From contig NC_092676.1 in NCBI RefSeq assembly GCF_964355755.1, forward strand, positions 14,616,288 through 14,680,287: a DNA stretch of 64,000 nucleotides. Direction: 5' to 3'. How positions within the stretch are numbered: position 1 is the first letter of the stretch; the number at the start of each line of letters is the position of its first letter. Positions 13,601 through 28,600 of this stretch are shown here, in pieces. The stretch is from Antedon mediterranea. Taxonomy: Eukaryota > Echinodermata > Crinoidea > Comatulida > Antedonidae. The notes below the pieces were generated by a model that did no database searches, was not told the origin of the DNA, and saw only the letters and a list, made by a program, of their open reading frames with translations. The position numbers were made by a program, and so were the translations under genes.

Positions 13601-16600
13601 CAAATTTGAACCCCTTTATAAAAACTAGTTTACATATGTATCAACACGTTTCAATTATCATGTGATACCTAAAAGGCTCAACCAGATATTTTGTCAGTTT
13701 ATGTTTTTTTGTTATGCATTGACACACCATCGATAAGATTGGCCAAACTGAACGAGTTATTGTTTTTTGTTTGCAGTTTTTTTTTTTTTTTTTTTTAATG
13801 TATTGACACACTAAATTTGTATCAATTTTGGTCCATGGGTAGGGGATGAAACATGTTTGGGAGGCGGTGACTTTAAGAGGGTCTGGCATGACCTTTCCAT
13901 AATTGAAAATTTAATTGTAAAAAATTATAGAAAGACAATTATTAAGAAAATTTCTGTAGATTGTTTGATATTAAACAAAAAATATATTGTGTCAAACCAT
14001 AATGAAATTGAATAAGGAACGTGGGTGTGCCGGGTTAGAGGCTCTGACATGACATGACATGACCTTTACAAACTGGTATTTTGCCAGTTCTGACTTTATT
14101 GTATGTGATGACGTACTATATGTTTTTATATTAAGGGCAGCTGACATGACCTTTCCGATCTGATATTTTGTTAGTTTAGTTTTTTTTGTTATATTATGTA
14201 TTGACACACTACAATGTTTGTACACATTTTGGTTCATGGGTGAGATGGGGTGAAATCAACCGTTTTGGAGGGATTTTCGAGAGGGTCTGGGGACTAGACC
14301 CAACTACCAGGGTCAGGCTGAAAAACTTTTTTTTTTAATGTTTTTGGTAGTATTAACAACATTAAGGGGTCAAACCTTCTGGGTGAAATGGGGTGAAAAA
14401 ATATGTTACAGGCTCCAAGACTAAAAGAAGAATACAAAAAAAAAGATCCTGACAATCACAAGGGTTTTCCTTATCTAAAGTTGCGGATAACCAATTATAA
14501 CCAAAAAAGAAGAACCTGACAAGAGGTTATCCACCAACTGCAGATAATCAATTAAAGTCGGGCATACAATAGGGAGTAATAAATATAATCTCATTGAGAT
14601 TGATAAAACAACAGGCCACAAATAATATACCCTACCAGGGAAGAGTGAAACTCATGCGAGCCGTCAAGGCGTGTTAATCCAATTAAATTGCTAATTGTCC
14701 TCTATTGCTTTCTTAGTCCCACATGCGCGGCACTGCCAATTACTGAATATGCTGTCCAACCTTTTAAGGGCGCCTCATTGTTGTCTGTGGAAGCTAACTT
14801 TGCTCTCCTTTCTTTTTATCTATTTTTGACTATATTTTTACGTCTTGTTCGCGCCAAATTTTGTGGATTTCTGTTGTTCAGATGTTTATTATCATCGAGA
14901 TCATAAATGTTTCAAAGAATACACAATTAGAAGTTTATCGTAGCTATTTTATATTCATTTTTTCCATACTAAGGCTTGGGAGGCTGGGGAGGCTCCGACG
15001 ACGTCATCACTGTAGCGGTCACTGACACGACGGTAAAACAGTTCTGGGCATGCGCAAAGCAATTACTTCATCTTGAGTGCACATCCGTTGATTATGTAAT
15101 TGAAGCGGTGGTGCCGCTTGTTGTAATGTTTGATGTAAGGTTCAAGAGTTTTCTATGTAATTTTATTCCTCAATATTCACCCCTGGTCATTCACCCCTGG
15201 TCATTCACCTCTGGTCATTCACCCCTGGTCATTCACCCCTGGTCATTCACCTCTCACTCTACAGTTCATAATGAGTGGTTATTGCCCGGGTGGTTATTGC
15301 CCGGGTGGTTATTGCCCGGGTGGTTATTGCCCGGGTGGTTATTGCCCGGGTGGTTATTGCCCGGGTGGTTATTGCCCGGGTGGTTATTGCCCGGGTGGTT
15401 ATTGCCCGGGTGGTTATTGCCCGGGTGGTTATTGCCCGGGTGGTTATTGCCCGGGTGGTTATTGCCCGGGTGGTTATTTTCCTACATTCGAAAAATAAAG
15501 CACTAAAGACATAAAGTTTCATCTTTGGGGTAATAAAAAATTACCAACCTCTAAATTATTCCTCTCGAGTCTGACCACAACAGTTACATAGCAACCTTCA
15601 GTGACAGTTGATGTGTCTTCATCATCACGCACTATGATTTAAAAAAGTATTATTGCTGTAAGATAACATGTTATTAACAGGGAAGGGTTATCTTTTTTTT
15701 AAGACATTTTAAATAACATTTGTTGGTCTAGTCTGGTTTTTAGGATTTTAATTAGTTATTTACTAATCCTACGATTGACGCGTAGACAATTATCAATACA
15801 TCGTAGGCAACTAATAATACTTCGTACTACGTTCAGAGAACAATGGTCTATGATATACCTACATGTAGACTACTATTAATGTGTGTAGCAGTAATTTCTT
15901 TCTGTACCCCAATTAAGCCTCTATTCAATATCACTCACAGAAAAATATGAGTGGTAATTAATTGTTTGTTAACACTACCTTCAATATCGTATTCAACATT
16001 TATAAAAGGCAGCTGTAAGCAAACATTCTCTACATCATTATATTCATTGTCACTCATATGGGAGAGCATTTGTCTGTAAAGAAAATACATAAAAATAAGT
16101 TATAACAAAAAATGTCTTTTATAATATAAAATATATACTACTTGAGTATTCATGGACATACAGAAGGTGAAAACTGAACATTTTGAAAACAAGATCTTTT
16201 TGCTGTATGGGAATATTTTGGAACGTTTTCTTTAATGAAATTTTACATTAAAAGGCTTCAAAATTTGATAATTAAATGTTTCTACGCATTGCACAGGATT
16301 CCTGAAAATTAAAGAGATTTCAGGAATGTTTTTTAACTGAAGATTATTAGGATTTTGAAGTGTATTACCTATCATCAGGCTCATCATATTTTTCGGAGCT
16401 GCAAGTTCAACAAACAAGCCGATTGTTTAACACTTTTGTGGTACAATATGAGTCATACTGTGTACCGATGAAAATTCAGTGGCAAGAGTGTAAAATTATA
16501 AGCAGACGACATAGCGGTCAGTTTGTTTAGTTACACACTCTTGCGAGAAGACTACAACGACCGGCCAGAGAGACAACCATGCCCTATAGTGGGGTCTTCC

Positions 16601-19600
16601 TAGATACTAATGACAGTAGTTAAGCTACTTACTAGATATGGGTGTAAGTGATTTGGCCTAGCTAGAACAGTATCTCTCTCCCTCCCTTGCCCTTGTAAAT
16701 CTTTTGGCCCTAGTGGTACAACATAGGCCTTCCTAGCATTAAAATGCTGTGCAAAATGTATTGCTTTTAACACAGACATGTCATTTAGAGTTTCGAAAAT
16801 TCCACTTATACATTTAATTTGAACTGCCTATTTAAGGTTATATGTACATTATTTCTAGTCGTTGTCTATAAACGGAAAAATGCCAATGTGAAAAAATGAC
16901 ACATGCACATAAAACTTTTGTGTAAAATTATGATTATTTTGAATAAATAATAATAAAGCTCCTTAATAAACTGTGACCACACCTGTTTAAAACGGATTAT
17001 GAAACCTAATGTGTTGTAGATATGAATTCATGCAACATTTCTGCTTATCAGGTGATACGAAAAAATGACCAGAAGTACAACATTTGATACTTCCTACTTC
17101 CGATATTGTTTGCATAAAATTTTCCTTAGAGCGAATATAAATATGTACATTCTAAATAAGGCTTTGAAAAAATCAACTCTCTACATTAAAGGGCCTTTCA
17201 CACCTGCTCCGGCACGGTTTCGGTCCGGCGACGGCAAATCCAATCGAACGTCAATGTTTCGTTTTTACGCGGCTACGCGCACATCGATTGGTGCTTGGCC
17301 GCGTGGAGCGTCGTGAAAACAAAACATTGGCGTTCGATTCGCCGGACCGGAACCGTGCCGGAACAGGTGTGAAAGGCCCTTAATGGTTTTCAAGATATAG
17401 AAATACTGTAATTTCATCCCCTTATTTGCATATTTCATGTAATTTGTACTACTAGTTTGCATACTTTCGAGGTGTGTTACAAAGAGGTCCTATGCCGACT
17501 ATAGGAATGTGTATCTGAGTCAGTTGAGTCCAAAACAAAGTCTCTACAGACATTTTTTTTGCATTATGTATGCAAACATTGATTAATAGGGTAGACGGTC
17601 AATTGTTACATTTCCGGTAACTTTTTCGTAAAATGTTTCATAATATAAATATATACATTCTGAATAAATCAGTGAAAAAATCAACTCTCTCGAACTAGTA
17701 CGGTAGTTTTTGAGATATAATAACGCTGTAATTTCAACCTAATTTGCATATTTCATGTAACTTGTACTAATAATTTGCATACTTTTGAGGTGGCAAAGTG
17801 ATGCTCAAATTTTGATCTCCTCATTATATGTGACCATTTAAAAAAGAAAAATCTGTTTGCAATTTGTTTCACTTTGGGCTGTTTTTTTAGATAGATTGCC
17901 TAGCCTACAGCCATGTGGTAGCTAAACGTGTTCTCTCATTAAATGTGATGAACTATCACAAAAGGGATGAAAATCCTCCTTTTTAAATTAATCTGGTCAA
18001 TGATGACATCACATCATCTGATAAGCAAAATGTTTATATGAATTTATATCTTAAACACATGGCGGTCACATTTCATTATGATGATCTAGCAGTTTTTCTT
18101 TCAACACAAAAGTTATGGATAACCCAAAATAAGAAGATAACCAATTTTTTTACCTTCGTTCACTGTTGCTCATCTTTGCAAAACTGGTCAAAGTTTTGAT
18201 TTTCTGGAAAAAAAAACGGAATTTAAAAAATGTTTAATAAGAAAAAAAACCCATGCCCACTCAACATTATCTCGTCAATTTGACGAGTTAGTTTATCCAC
18301 ACAAAAAATGTATGTACATTTTTCATACAGTAAATTTGGTGGCAGGTCAAGTAGGCCCTAAAATGTCTTGGCCAAAGTCAAGTCAACTCGGCCAAAAACT
18401 AATTGGACAACTCGGCCACAAATAAAGTATGGAACACAAAAATTGCTATGTCTATTTATTATTTTATTTAATATTATAATGGTTTACTATCCACGTTTTC
18501 AAAATGAAGAAATAAAAAATGATCTCATTTCCTATATGGATAAGAAGTATAGACTACCTTGTTTTGTAAAAAAAAAACATGCAGATATTTTAGTGAATAA
18601 GAAGAGTAACCATTTGGTCATGGAAAAATATTATTTTGTCCATAATTTTAAAAAGTGGAATCCCTGGTCAGCGAAAACATGTAGCAGTTGTAGGGTTTCA
18701 TGTGTTTAGTTGCCTAATGCGTAATGATCAGTTTTACTGAAGAAATCTATGCTTTATTCAACCGATTAACAAATAATCTTTATATACCTAATAAATATCC
18801 TGATATTGGGCATGTTTATTGATCATTTTGACGAACACGAATGAACACACGCCCGTACGAACATCATCATTCTTAAGCCTGCAACGTGTTCCTATTTTTT
18901 TATCCAAATGTGGTAATTGTAATATTATTAATAAGATAATGAATGTTTATTAATAAATTGTTTGGTATGCGCAATTTGAATGACTTGCGCATTTTGAAAT
19001 TTAATTAAATGTAACGTAATAAAAGAAAGTTGGTGAAATAATTTTTATATTTGTTGCTAAACGTATTATAGTCTAAATATTAATATAATATATAATTATT
19101 CTGATAACATAACCATTACATCAAACTCGCATACAAATGATTATAATGAAATTAGCCTAATCACACACAGCATTAAAGGACAACTTGACCGAGGACCATA
19201 TTTTAACAATGTATTAGGGATATACATATGATTTCAGAACCATCGCGAGATTAAGGATATCGCCGCACGCACTCGCCGTACAGCCATCGCCGTAAATTGC
19301 TGTGACGTCACAGGTGCATCGCAAAATTTACGTCATGAAGACACAAAAATTTCAACTAGAACCTTGGCCTACTGTAAAAATCTCCTCTGGGAAATCCTGT
19401 TTGTGATTAGACTAATTTCACTACAAAAATGTGTATGCAAATTTGGTGTAATGGTTATGTAACCAGCCTTTCAACAATAGTATCAGTTGACAAACAATAG
19501 AACAGCAACGCCAACAAACGGGTGAATTTAAAAAGAAATAGGTTTTAAAACCTGTAAATTAAATCAAATTATGTTTTAAAATTACAAATTGTAACTCTTG

Positions 19601-22600
19601 CCTCTTGTACAAAAATGAATTTTTTTGGACAATCAGTTTTTGAGAAAATGCAATTTCAGTTTACTTGTTACTTTACGACTGCTCGCCGGCTTTTGAAAAT
19701 TTATGTCGTATTCACTAGCAGGTCTAAAACTTATACTGAAAGTGGTCTAGAATTGGGACCATGGTCCGGATTGCCTCCAAAATTTAATGAAGTGGTCCTT
19801 GACCACATATCTATTTGTATTTTGGTAAAGATCTTTTAATTACTTTTTAAGTAATCCTGCTAACAAACAGACAAATGCAATTGATTACATTTACCTCCTT
19901 GGCGGAGGTAAATAAATGCATTACTGTGAGTGTGGGTACTGTTAGATATATAAACACGTAATATACAAATAAACTTAAACAGTTGCTTCTCAATGATTAT
20001 ATAAATTAATAATTACAAAAAATATAAATGTTGTAGTGGTGTATCGTTACATGTACTTTACTATTTCAATCGACTTGACAAGTGACATTTTTACCACAAA
20101 GTACTGTATGTACATTAAGTTAACAAAATGGTTAAAATATGCTACATTTAAAAATTAATATAGATCGTCAGAATGCTCGGGAAACCCTATTTTTCTTTTC
20201 ATTTTTTAAAGTCATCATATGTATGATTTATTAAGAAATTAAAAGAAATTAGATTATGTCATCATTAATTGCATATTAAATTTAAAAAAAAATTAATATC
20301 GACAATCAAACAAACTATGACATTTTCTTGGACCGAAATAACAACCTTAACATTAACCTTCTTCTTTAAAATATTCATATTGAAGTTGAAAGTATATACT
20401 TTGACAGTGCATAATTTTGATGTAATCATAGTAAAAAATTATGATTTATTGCGGTATGTAATAATCTATCTGCACCAAATGAACTAATCAATTGACATCT
20501 TACCTTTTTATTAATACAATGAATAACAGTCTTCTCATTGAAATGAGGTAATTGGTATAATGGTGACTTCTTTTCCAAGCATGCTTGTACAATCAGTGCA
20601 CACAATTTCATCATATTCTCTATAGATTCAAGTTTAGGCTCATGTTTTACTGTAAAAAACCAAGAAAAAATGAATATGACCTCTGCAAAAAAATTCCTGT
20701 TTTCAAGTCCAAAATTTAATTATTTGTATTATATTGTGGGTCATTAAACAGGAAAGCTGAATCGCTCATCACAATCAAACAACTTCTCAAATCCCACCTT
20801 TTTAATTTTCACTTTCATCATTAATATTTTGCTCTTTAATAACATTTATTTTGATTGTTCAGCACTTAGAGGCTCCCTGAATTTTATACTATATTAAATT
20901 GAACATTATTATTAAATATTATTACTATTATTATTAAATAAAAACTGTAAATATATATATTGATAAATGTTATCATACCTCTCCCAATATGTTTGTATAT
21001 TACAATTTGTCCGGCTGTGCTAACCATTTCATGAATCAACATTGGACATTTGCGCACAATGTAGTCTTTATCTGAGGAATGAAAAACATTTTTCATAAAC
21101 ATATGGCACCATATCTGGCAAAACCCTCTCTTTCTCGGCATTTCAAAATTCATGTAATCAACCAAAATACGTCCAAATCGACATAAAAGTGAGATGCACT
21201 CTTTTTAAAACGTGACAAACATTTACGAAAATCTGAATTTTTTAATTCAACTGGCCATATGATTACTTCATGACATCAGATAGACAACATTTTTATATCA
21301 ATTCATATCTACAATTCAACAGCTTCCATACTAAGTTTTCATTCCGAGGAGCTATGACAGATTGAAATATACTGTATAGATGAAATTAAGCAAGACGTAA
21401 TAAAAATTCAAATTTTTGTAACGAAAGAAGAATTGATTGAGAAAGAACATATTAAAATCTAGGGCGAAATGGGGTAAGCATAAGCGCACTGCGCTCTATT
21501 AAATGGGATTAACTAATACTAAAGAAAAAAATATCCTATTTTTAAAATTCAAGTGGCCATATAGTGATGTCAGAACATCCGTTAGATATAAATTTTACAT
21601 GAATTGATATCTACAACTCATCGGCTTCCATAACAAAATTAATTAAAATGGGGTCACCAGCCATCCTGAGGAGCTATAACTAATTAAAAATAGGTATATT
21701 TTTGCACAAATTTGCATTAAATTTGAATTAAATTTGCAAATAAATATTTGCATAAGAAACTACCATTTGCTTGTATCTGAATACTGCAGAAATCACAAAA
21801 GATATGAAAACTTTTATTTTATAAAACCAGCGTAACAATCCGAAATAAAACCAGTTTGTAAGAATGCTGAAACACAGACCATAGAAATTTCACTAGAAAA
21901 TAGAAAATTAGACTATGATCATCTAGAAAACTGATGTCTAAATAGATGAACAGTTAAATGTTAATTTATGGTGTGCTAACTATTAAGATGAATGACACAA
22001 AAAGATGTATAAACGTATATATGTATAGGAATGTAGGTAATCCAAGGCAAAGTTGTATCCATCAGTGGCTAGTTACATGTGTACGGTTATGTGTAATCTA
22101 TATATATAAAAGGCAAAAGTTTGTCCTCTATGCACGCCGCGGTACAACCTCTGATTGGTGTGAAGTTTGCACTCAACATCAATCTTGTACGGAGATGGTC
22201 ATGGTCTATATAAAAAGTTTGTAAACCAAATATTTATTAAATTCAGACTTATTAAATATTTAAAAAATTACTTTTGAATCAAAAGGCTATGTGGAATTTC
22301 CAGAGGGTGTCATTAAAACTATAAAATCGAAAATGGCAGCATTACCGTTCAGAGAAGTGAGTCGATAGGGTAGGCATAATTTTTAATGGTCGTGAATTAC
22401 TTCAGTTCATTTTCATTTGTAATAATAAACATTTATAGGATGATTTATGTAGGATATATAACTATATTGTTATATCTTTTAAAAATGTGTTTTTTTTCAT
22501 TCTCAGTGTGCAAAATTGTACCCCGACTATGTCACCTGTATTGTAACAATGGGAATGTGAATTATTTGTTAAAGTAATGCGATCATTTACTATAACCTTA

Positions 22601-25600
22601 TTGCTACTTTTTTTTATTCTAGGCATACTCTAGCCCTGAGCATCTCTACACGAACGTAGTATTCTTCATTATTCTACTAATCCGTCGAATAATTACTAGC
22701 TTATCATTGGATCTTAATTATAATTACTGCTACCTTTTGACGCCCATCATAATTTGTTTTCTATGGATTTCTTAACTTGTAATCAAAAAGTATGCAATGC
22801 ATTTGCAATCAAAGATCATCAAAAAGAATTAAATCTACTACAGGTGGTATGAAAAACAAAAATCAATTGCAGAAAACATTTTTCTACACTCTACAATAAA
22901 TGAAATTAAATGAAATGCTCAAAATAGTCTGAAATGTATGCGAAATTGATTAGAAATTAATTTGGTGTATTTCGAAAATTTTAAATGCGAGTAACCGTGT
23001 AATTTTGTGTGTAGCACGCCATTCTTATGCAAAAAGTTGCTCCATATTATGAAATACACTTTCTTTACGTTTCATTGAAAAATACATTTTTGTTAAGAAT
23101 TTATGAGCAACCATAAAATCGCGCGTATATTACGCTGTGCAACTTTAACATCATAATAAAGTTTTCTGCACATCTACAGTTTAAAGTCATGTTCAAGATC
23201 CTGACAATAACAATAAAAAAAATAATGTTAATTAATTTATTATATTACATAGCCTATGTAAATACGTGAACGCGATTGGTTGAAACTGCATCACATGACT
23301 ACTGCTGAGAGGATCGTAAATCGTATATTTCCTTGAGTACGATGATATTGACAGAGTAATTTTCGCGTGATTATCGTGTCCCTGACATTAAACATATAAA
23401 ATCCAGTAAATTCTGATGATATTGACGGTGTAATTTTCATGTGGCAACACTCGCGTTTGGGATAAAATAAACAAAAGTCATCTACTGAGAAATAGAATCT
23501 TGTAAAAACATTTTATCTATTTTTCAAGTGACCACCCTCGTCAACGACCACCGCTTGTAATGACCATCTCTTGTAAGCGATCACTCATAATTGACCACCT
23601 CTTGATAATGACCATCTCTCGTATTAAAGCGGTCACTTCTCATAATCAACCACCTCTTTTAAGGAACTGCTTCTTATAATCGACCACTGGTGGTAGCTTA
23701 CAATGGTGATCGCTTGGTAGAGGTGGTCACTTTTTGATCAATTTATGGTTGTTGTAATTTACATGATGAAAAGTTAAGTGATGCATTTCCACAATTTAGT
23801 AAGGTGATTACTGAGAGATGCATTTGCACAATGTTAAACCAGGAAGGAATGAAATTTCTTCTCTGAATAAACTTACCAATTTCAAGTGTACTAGGTGGTA
23901 GTAGATAGCGTTTCAAGTGAGCAAGTATGAGGGTTCGGGCTTTCACACTGTAAGGCTGACAAAATGGATTCTCCTTGTTCTGCCCAACTTCATTTATGGC
24001 TCGCATGACCTGAAAAAAATATCCAATGTACTATATGTATTATGATTACACTTAAAAACATTAAACCAATGTATACAATGTTTTTTTGGTGATATATGAT
24101 AATTATTGCTGTATAACATCTATTCATATTATGGACAGCAAATTGACCTCTCATCGCACTTCATTGCTTGTCAGTACCATCCAGAAAACATCTCATATAC
24201 CCTATACACGCAGTTTTGCAGTGGACGAAATTAAGACAAACACAGTTAATTAGGTAAGGACAGCCCACATTTACTCAAGCATTACATCATTGAGTAATTC
24301 ATTTCTTAAGCAAAATGTTTTAGTTGTTTTACCTTTCATCTCTGGAGGGAAATTGTTTATAAACAAAACAAAGGGCAGGGCATTTAATTATTACCGAACA
24401 ATGAAACTGGAAATAAAATTTAACAGGGAATGAGTAGACTATACATTATAGAAAAAATATATTTGCTAAGAATAAGTAAATTTTAAATATTCATTTTATG
24501 ATACAATACTTTATCAGCATACGATTGCAATGGGGTATTTATATACAAGGCCTATTTAAAGTGATTGTAATTTATAACCTTAGACCTAAAAATGTACAAT
24601 ACAACGGAAAACTCTTCTACTGCCGTGTCTCATTCTCTAACCGAGTCGGTGGCCTATCCATGCTGTCTCCATTAACAGCATGATGTCGTTGATGTACAAA
24701 GTTATTTTTAATACAATATGGACAAAATTACTAATCATCTAAAGTACCATAATCTATTCGTAAACGCGGAAAAAATTAAAGTTACAGTTTTCAAACGCGA
24801 TGAATCACAGTGGAAGGAAACAAAGAAGCTGGGTTCATTATAAAGAGATGCTGAGGACATAAAGAGAAGGAAACAACTCGCACCAGTCGCGCTTAGTAAA
24901 CTAAACGATGTCTGGATACAAAATGATAAAGTGAAAGAAGAAACACGCATGAAGCATTACAATTCGTTTGTCAAACCCATACTGACCTACAACTGCGGAA
25001 CATGGGGTTTAACCAAAGAAGAGGAAACTAAATTAGATACATATCATAGACGCCAATTAAGGCATATAATAAGAGTTCGGTATCCACAAAGGATTTCTAA
25101 CATACATTTGTATAAGAGATGCAACGTACGACCCTTATCTTAAAAAATCGTCGAAGCACAATGGAAGCTTTTCGGACATATTGAGACAAGATAGGAATAC
25201 ACCAGCAAATCTGGCCATAAAGTTCTACTTCACAAACACAAAAAATACAGAGGTAGGTCTAAATGCACACTTCCAGTTACTTTAAACAAAATGACATAAA
25301 AAAGGTGAACCCCCCTAGCATGATGAGGCTGGAGACAACGAAAGATTTTAGAAAGTTGGTCAACAAACGAAAGGAATGGAGAAACCTGGTACAAAGAGTA
25401 AGCAAGGCAGACCAGGCGGAGACGATTAATCGGCAAAGAGGCACTAAATAAATAAAAAAATAATATGTTCGAGTGCATCGAAACCTTTGACAATACAACA
25501 AGTACATTTACCCAACTGAGAAAATGTAATTCTTTAGTGATAAATTCTGTACCATGACCACTTAGGAAAGGTCAAAGTTCAATGTATGTCCCACCCGGAC

Positions 25601-28600
25601 TTAATTAAAATGTGAAACTAATGCTAAAATGTTTGTTTTTGGAGTATTATTGAAGATCTATGATTCTGAAAGACCCATTCCCTACAATTTGTGATGTTTT
25701 GTAAAAATAATACATATATATTACTTTAAAAACATTAAACCAGGTCATTCCTTGTCTTAAATGTAAGTTTTATGGTAAATTATGATAAAAAGAGAGAAAC
25801 AATGCACTATCTAAGTAGCTCGCAATGAATGTCCTCTCGTTGGCCATCTCTATGCCTAGCCTAGCTAGGCTCAGTTTTGTAGGCCTAGCTGGTAAACATC
25901 AGTAACATACGAACATTGTAGTACACATGTGAAACCAATGTTCCAATGTTTATTTTTAGAGATTAACTAAATATATCCATCATTCTTAAACACCTGTACC
26001 TAGTCAACTTATTAAGAAACCACTAATAATATAATAATGTAAAATAATGGACGAAGATGGAATCCCAAAAAGATGGAAGATCTTGTGGCAGGATTGAATG
26101 GTGTTATTCGTAGCAAACAAGTTGTTAAGATGACATGGGAGAAAAGAGTTGGTAGCAGAAAACAAACAAATACATCTTGCTGGTAAAGGAATTAATGTCA
26201 GTGAGTTTAAGAAGTAAAGGCAGGAAAATAAATAGGAATGCGACAGTGGATGGCGCGGCAGATATATATGGTAGCATTTTTTGCAAATGAAAAGTTACTG
26301 ATGTTTGTTGGGTAGACCAAGACAATATTAAGATAGCTCAAATAAGGAATGATGTGTAATAATGGGTTCTTAGATTACTAGAGGGGAGGAAGGAAGATAA
26401 CCTAGATATGATTCCAAAACACACAATAGTTCTCAGTTTTTTAGATATAGAGTTTACATGACGCTTGGCTGTTATTAATGATAACTCAAAGAAATTTAAT
26501 CGATTTAACTGATGGGATTTCATGGTTTTCAACAATGTATGGACACATCATAATAGGTATATATCTTTATTCATCCCTCATTACATGGGGCACAAAAAGG
26601 CGGCGATGGATACAATAAAAAGTAAAATTACAACATCAAATATAAAATATAAAACTCTTAAGAATTATAAAATGTTTAACTTCATACAATAAAAGGTAAA
26701 ATTTATAAAACATTATTTATTTAAGGTGTCGTCAGCAAATTTAACAAGATAACTATTATCATGTATGCTTCGACATTCATCCATTCATGGGAGAGAAAGA
26801 ACGCAATCCTGGGGGGATCCAATACTTTGACTTCGTTCGGCTAAAAAACTAATAATCCATAAAACAAAATCATGTTGAAAACCAAAATTATAAATCAATT
26901 TATCAGCCAGACATTAAGTGTGCATGGTATTGAAGGCAGAAGAAAAGTTGACGGAAGCATTCTAGCATGCGATCTGGGTATTAATTCAATGTGTTTGTAC
27001 AGCTTGTTTAATAAGAACAGCTTGGCATCCTCGACACACCTTCAAGACCTATACGCGAACTGTAGTGGGTCAAGTTCCAGTTTAACAATAGATATGGGCT
27101 TTAACTAGTTTTTCCAGAGATTTCCATTACAAGTGATGTTAGCGCAATTGGGCGCAAGTCATTGAGCTGTTTAATAGCCGTCTTTTTGGGGATAGGTTTT
27201 ATGATGGATTGTTTCCAGATATTTGGAATTACACCTTGATCAATAGAGGTCTGGAAGAGAACATCACACAGCTGGTCAGGTCCTATTATAACTCTAGCCA
27301 TTGAGGGGATCCAAATAAGATGTTAAGATTTGGTTGAGCCAGAGTTTGTTAGGAGCAAAGTAGTGGGACAAGGAGAACAGGAACATTATTACAGTATTAG
27401 TATTAAAGGTGTCAAAAGAGTTGAATGTTTTTATACAGTGGTATGCATAAAGCGTAACAAAAAAGTAATTTTGAGGAGCAGCATGGACATCATCAATGTG
27501 AAGAGTGAAAAGGGGCATGAAGTACTGATATTGCAGTCATCCTTCTGTATCTCTGTATCAGTGTGGTTAGATGTTGGAAGGTCATCAAAGAAAAAGTAAT
27601 TTTGAGGAGCAGTATGGACATCATTAATGTGAAGAGTGAAAAGGGGCATCAGGTACTGATATTGCAGTAATCCTTCTGTATCTCTGTATCAGTGTGGTTA
27701 GATGTTGGAAGGTCATCAAAGAAAAAAAATTTGTCACTATCCCAGCTCATTTTTTCTAATTTAAGTTTTCTCAGTTGGGCAAATGTACATATTGTATTGC
27801 CGAAGGTTTTATCGATGTACTCGATTATGCTAATTAAAATGTTGATTAGCGCTAATTAATGGCTTTCTTAAGTGGACTACAGGAGTTAAAAATGATGGAT
27901 CTTTAATTAGACCCTAAAAATAAACATTTTAACATTTGTTTCATTTATGTACTCGATTATGCTAATTAATACAAATTTGGGGTATTTTGAGCGCCCCCCT
28001 CCCTTGAGTTGGTACAGGGGTGAAAACTTAAGAAAGGCTGTTTAATGTTTCACACATTCTTTGAACCAAAGACATTTCATCGTTTACATTTTATTATTGC
28101 ATATTTTGAGACAAACTGTAATTTACGAACCTGTTCTAGAACGCATATATTTTACATTTTGAAAACTACTAGTGTGGACACCAAGTAAATGGAATTCCAA
28201 GAAAAATATGCCTTTTTCACATAACAGAAGATGCTTCCCTGCACAGCAATGTTTGTCATTAAATGTTTGTCATTGATTGAAGATGTCTTCAGTTTATTCT
28301 GTGGGTATGCAGTGACTGGCAACAAAGTTTAAATGTTAATAATTGAGAGTCAATTGTTTTTTCATCTTAAAAAGCACAAACCGAGCTAAATGTGTAGTTC
28401 TGCTGTATAGGGGATGATGATATCCGGACCACTAGCTTAGGCCTATACGCTAAACTAGACAACTTTTAGACTCGAAATAAACAGAATACATAATAAATAA
28501 CCTTTACTTTATTAGCATTTTGAAATAAACTGTTTTGGGATAGTTTAATAAATTAAGAAGATAATATTAGCTGGTATGTAAAAGTTTTAACCAAAAAAAT

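Noticed and set aside
15259-15522. GYCPG, VIARV and ITTRA repeat frames
   Set aside because: All three come from the 15-bp array, open because 15 is a multiple of 3.
18368-18709. 113-codon plus-strand frame after the hAT-like end
   Set aside because: No recognised domain, Lys/Tyr-rich composition of AT-rich DNA, and it starts inside a repeat.
20884-21165. 93-codon minus-strand frame as a separate gene
   Set aside because: Its middle is SEC63 exon 10; both ends run into intron sequence past clear splice sites.
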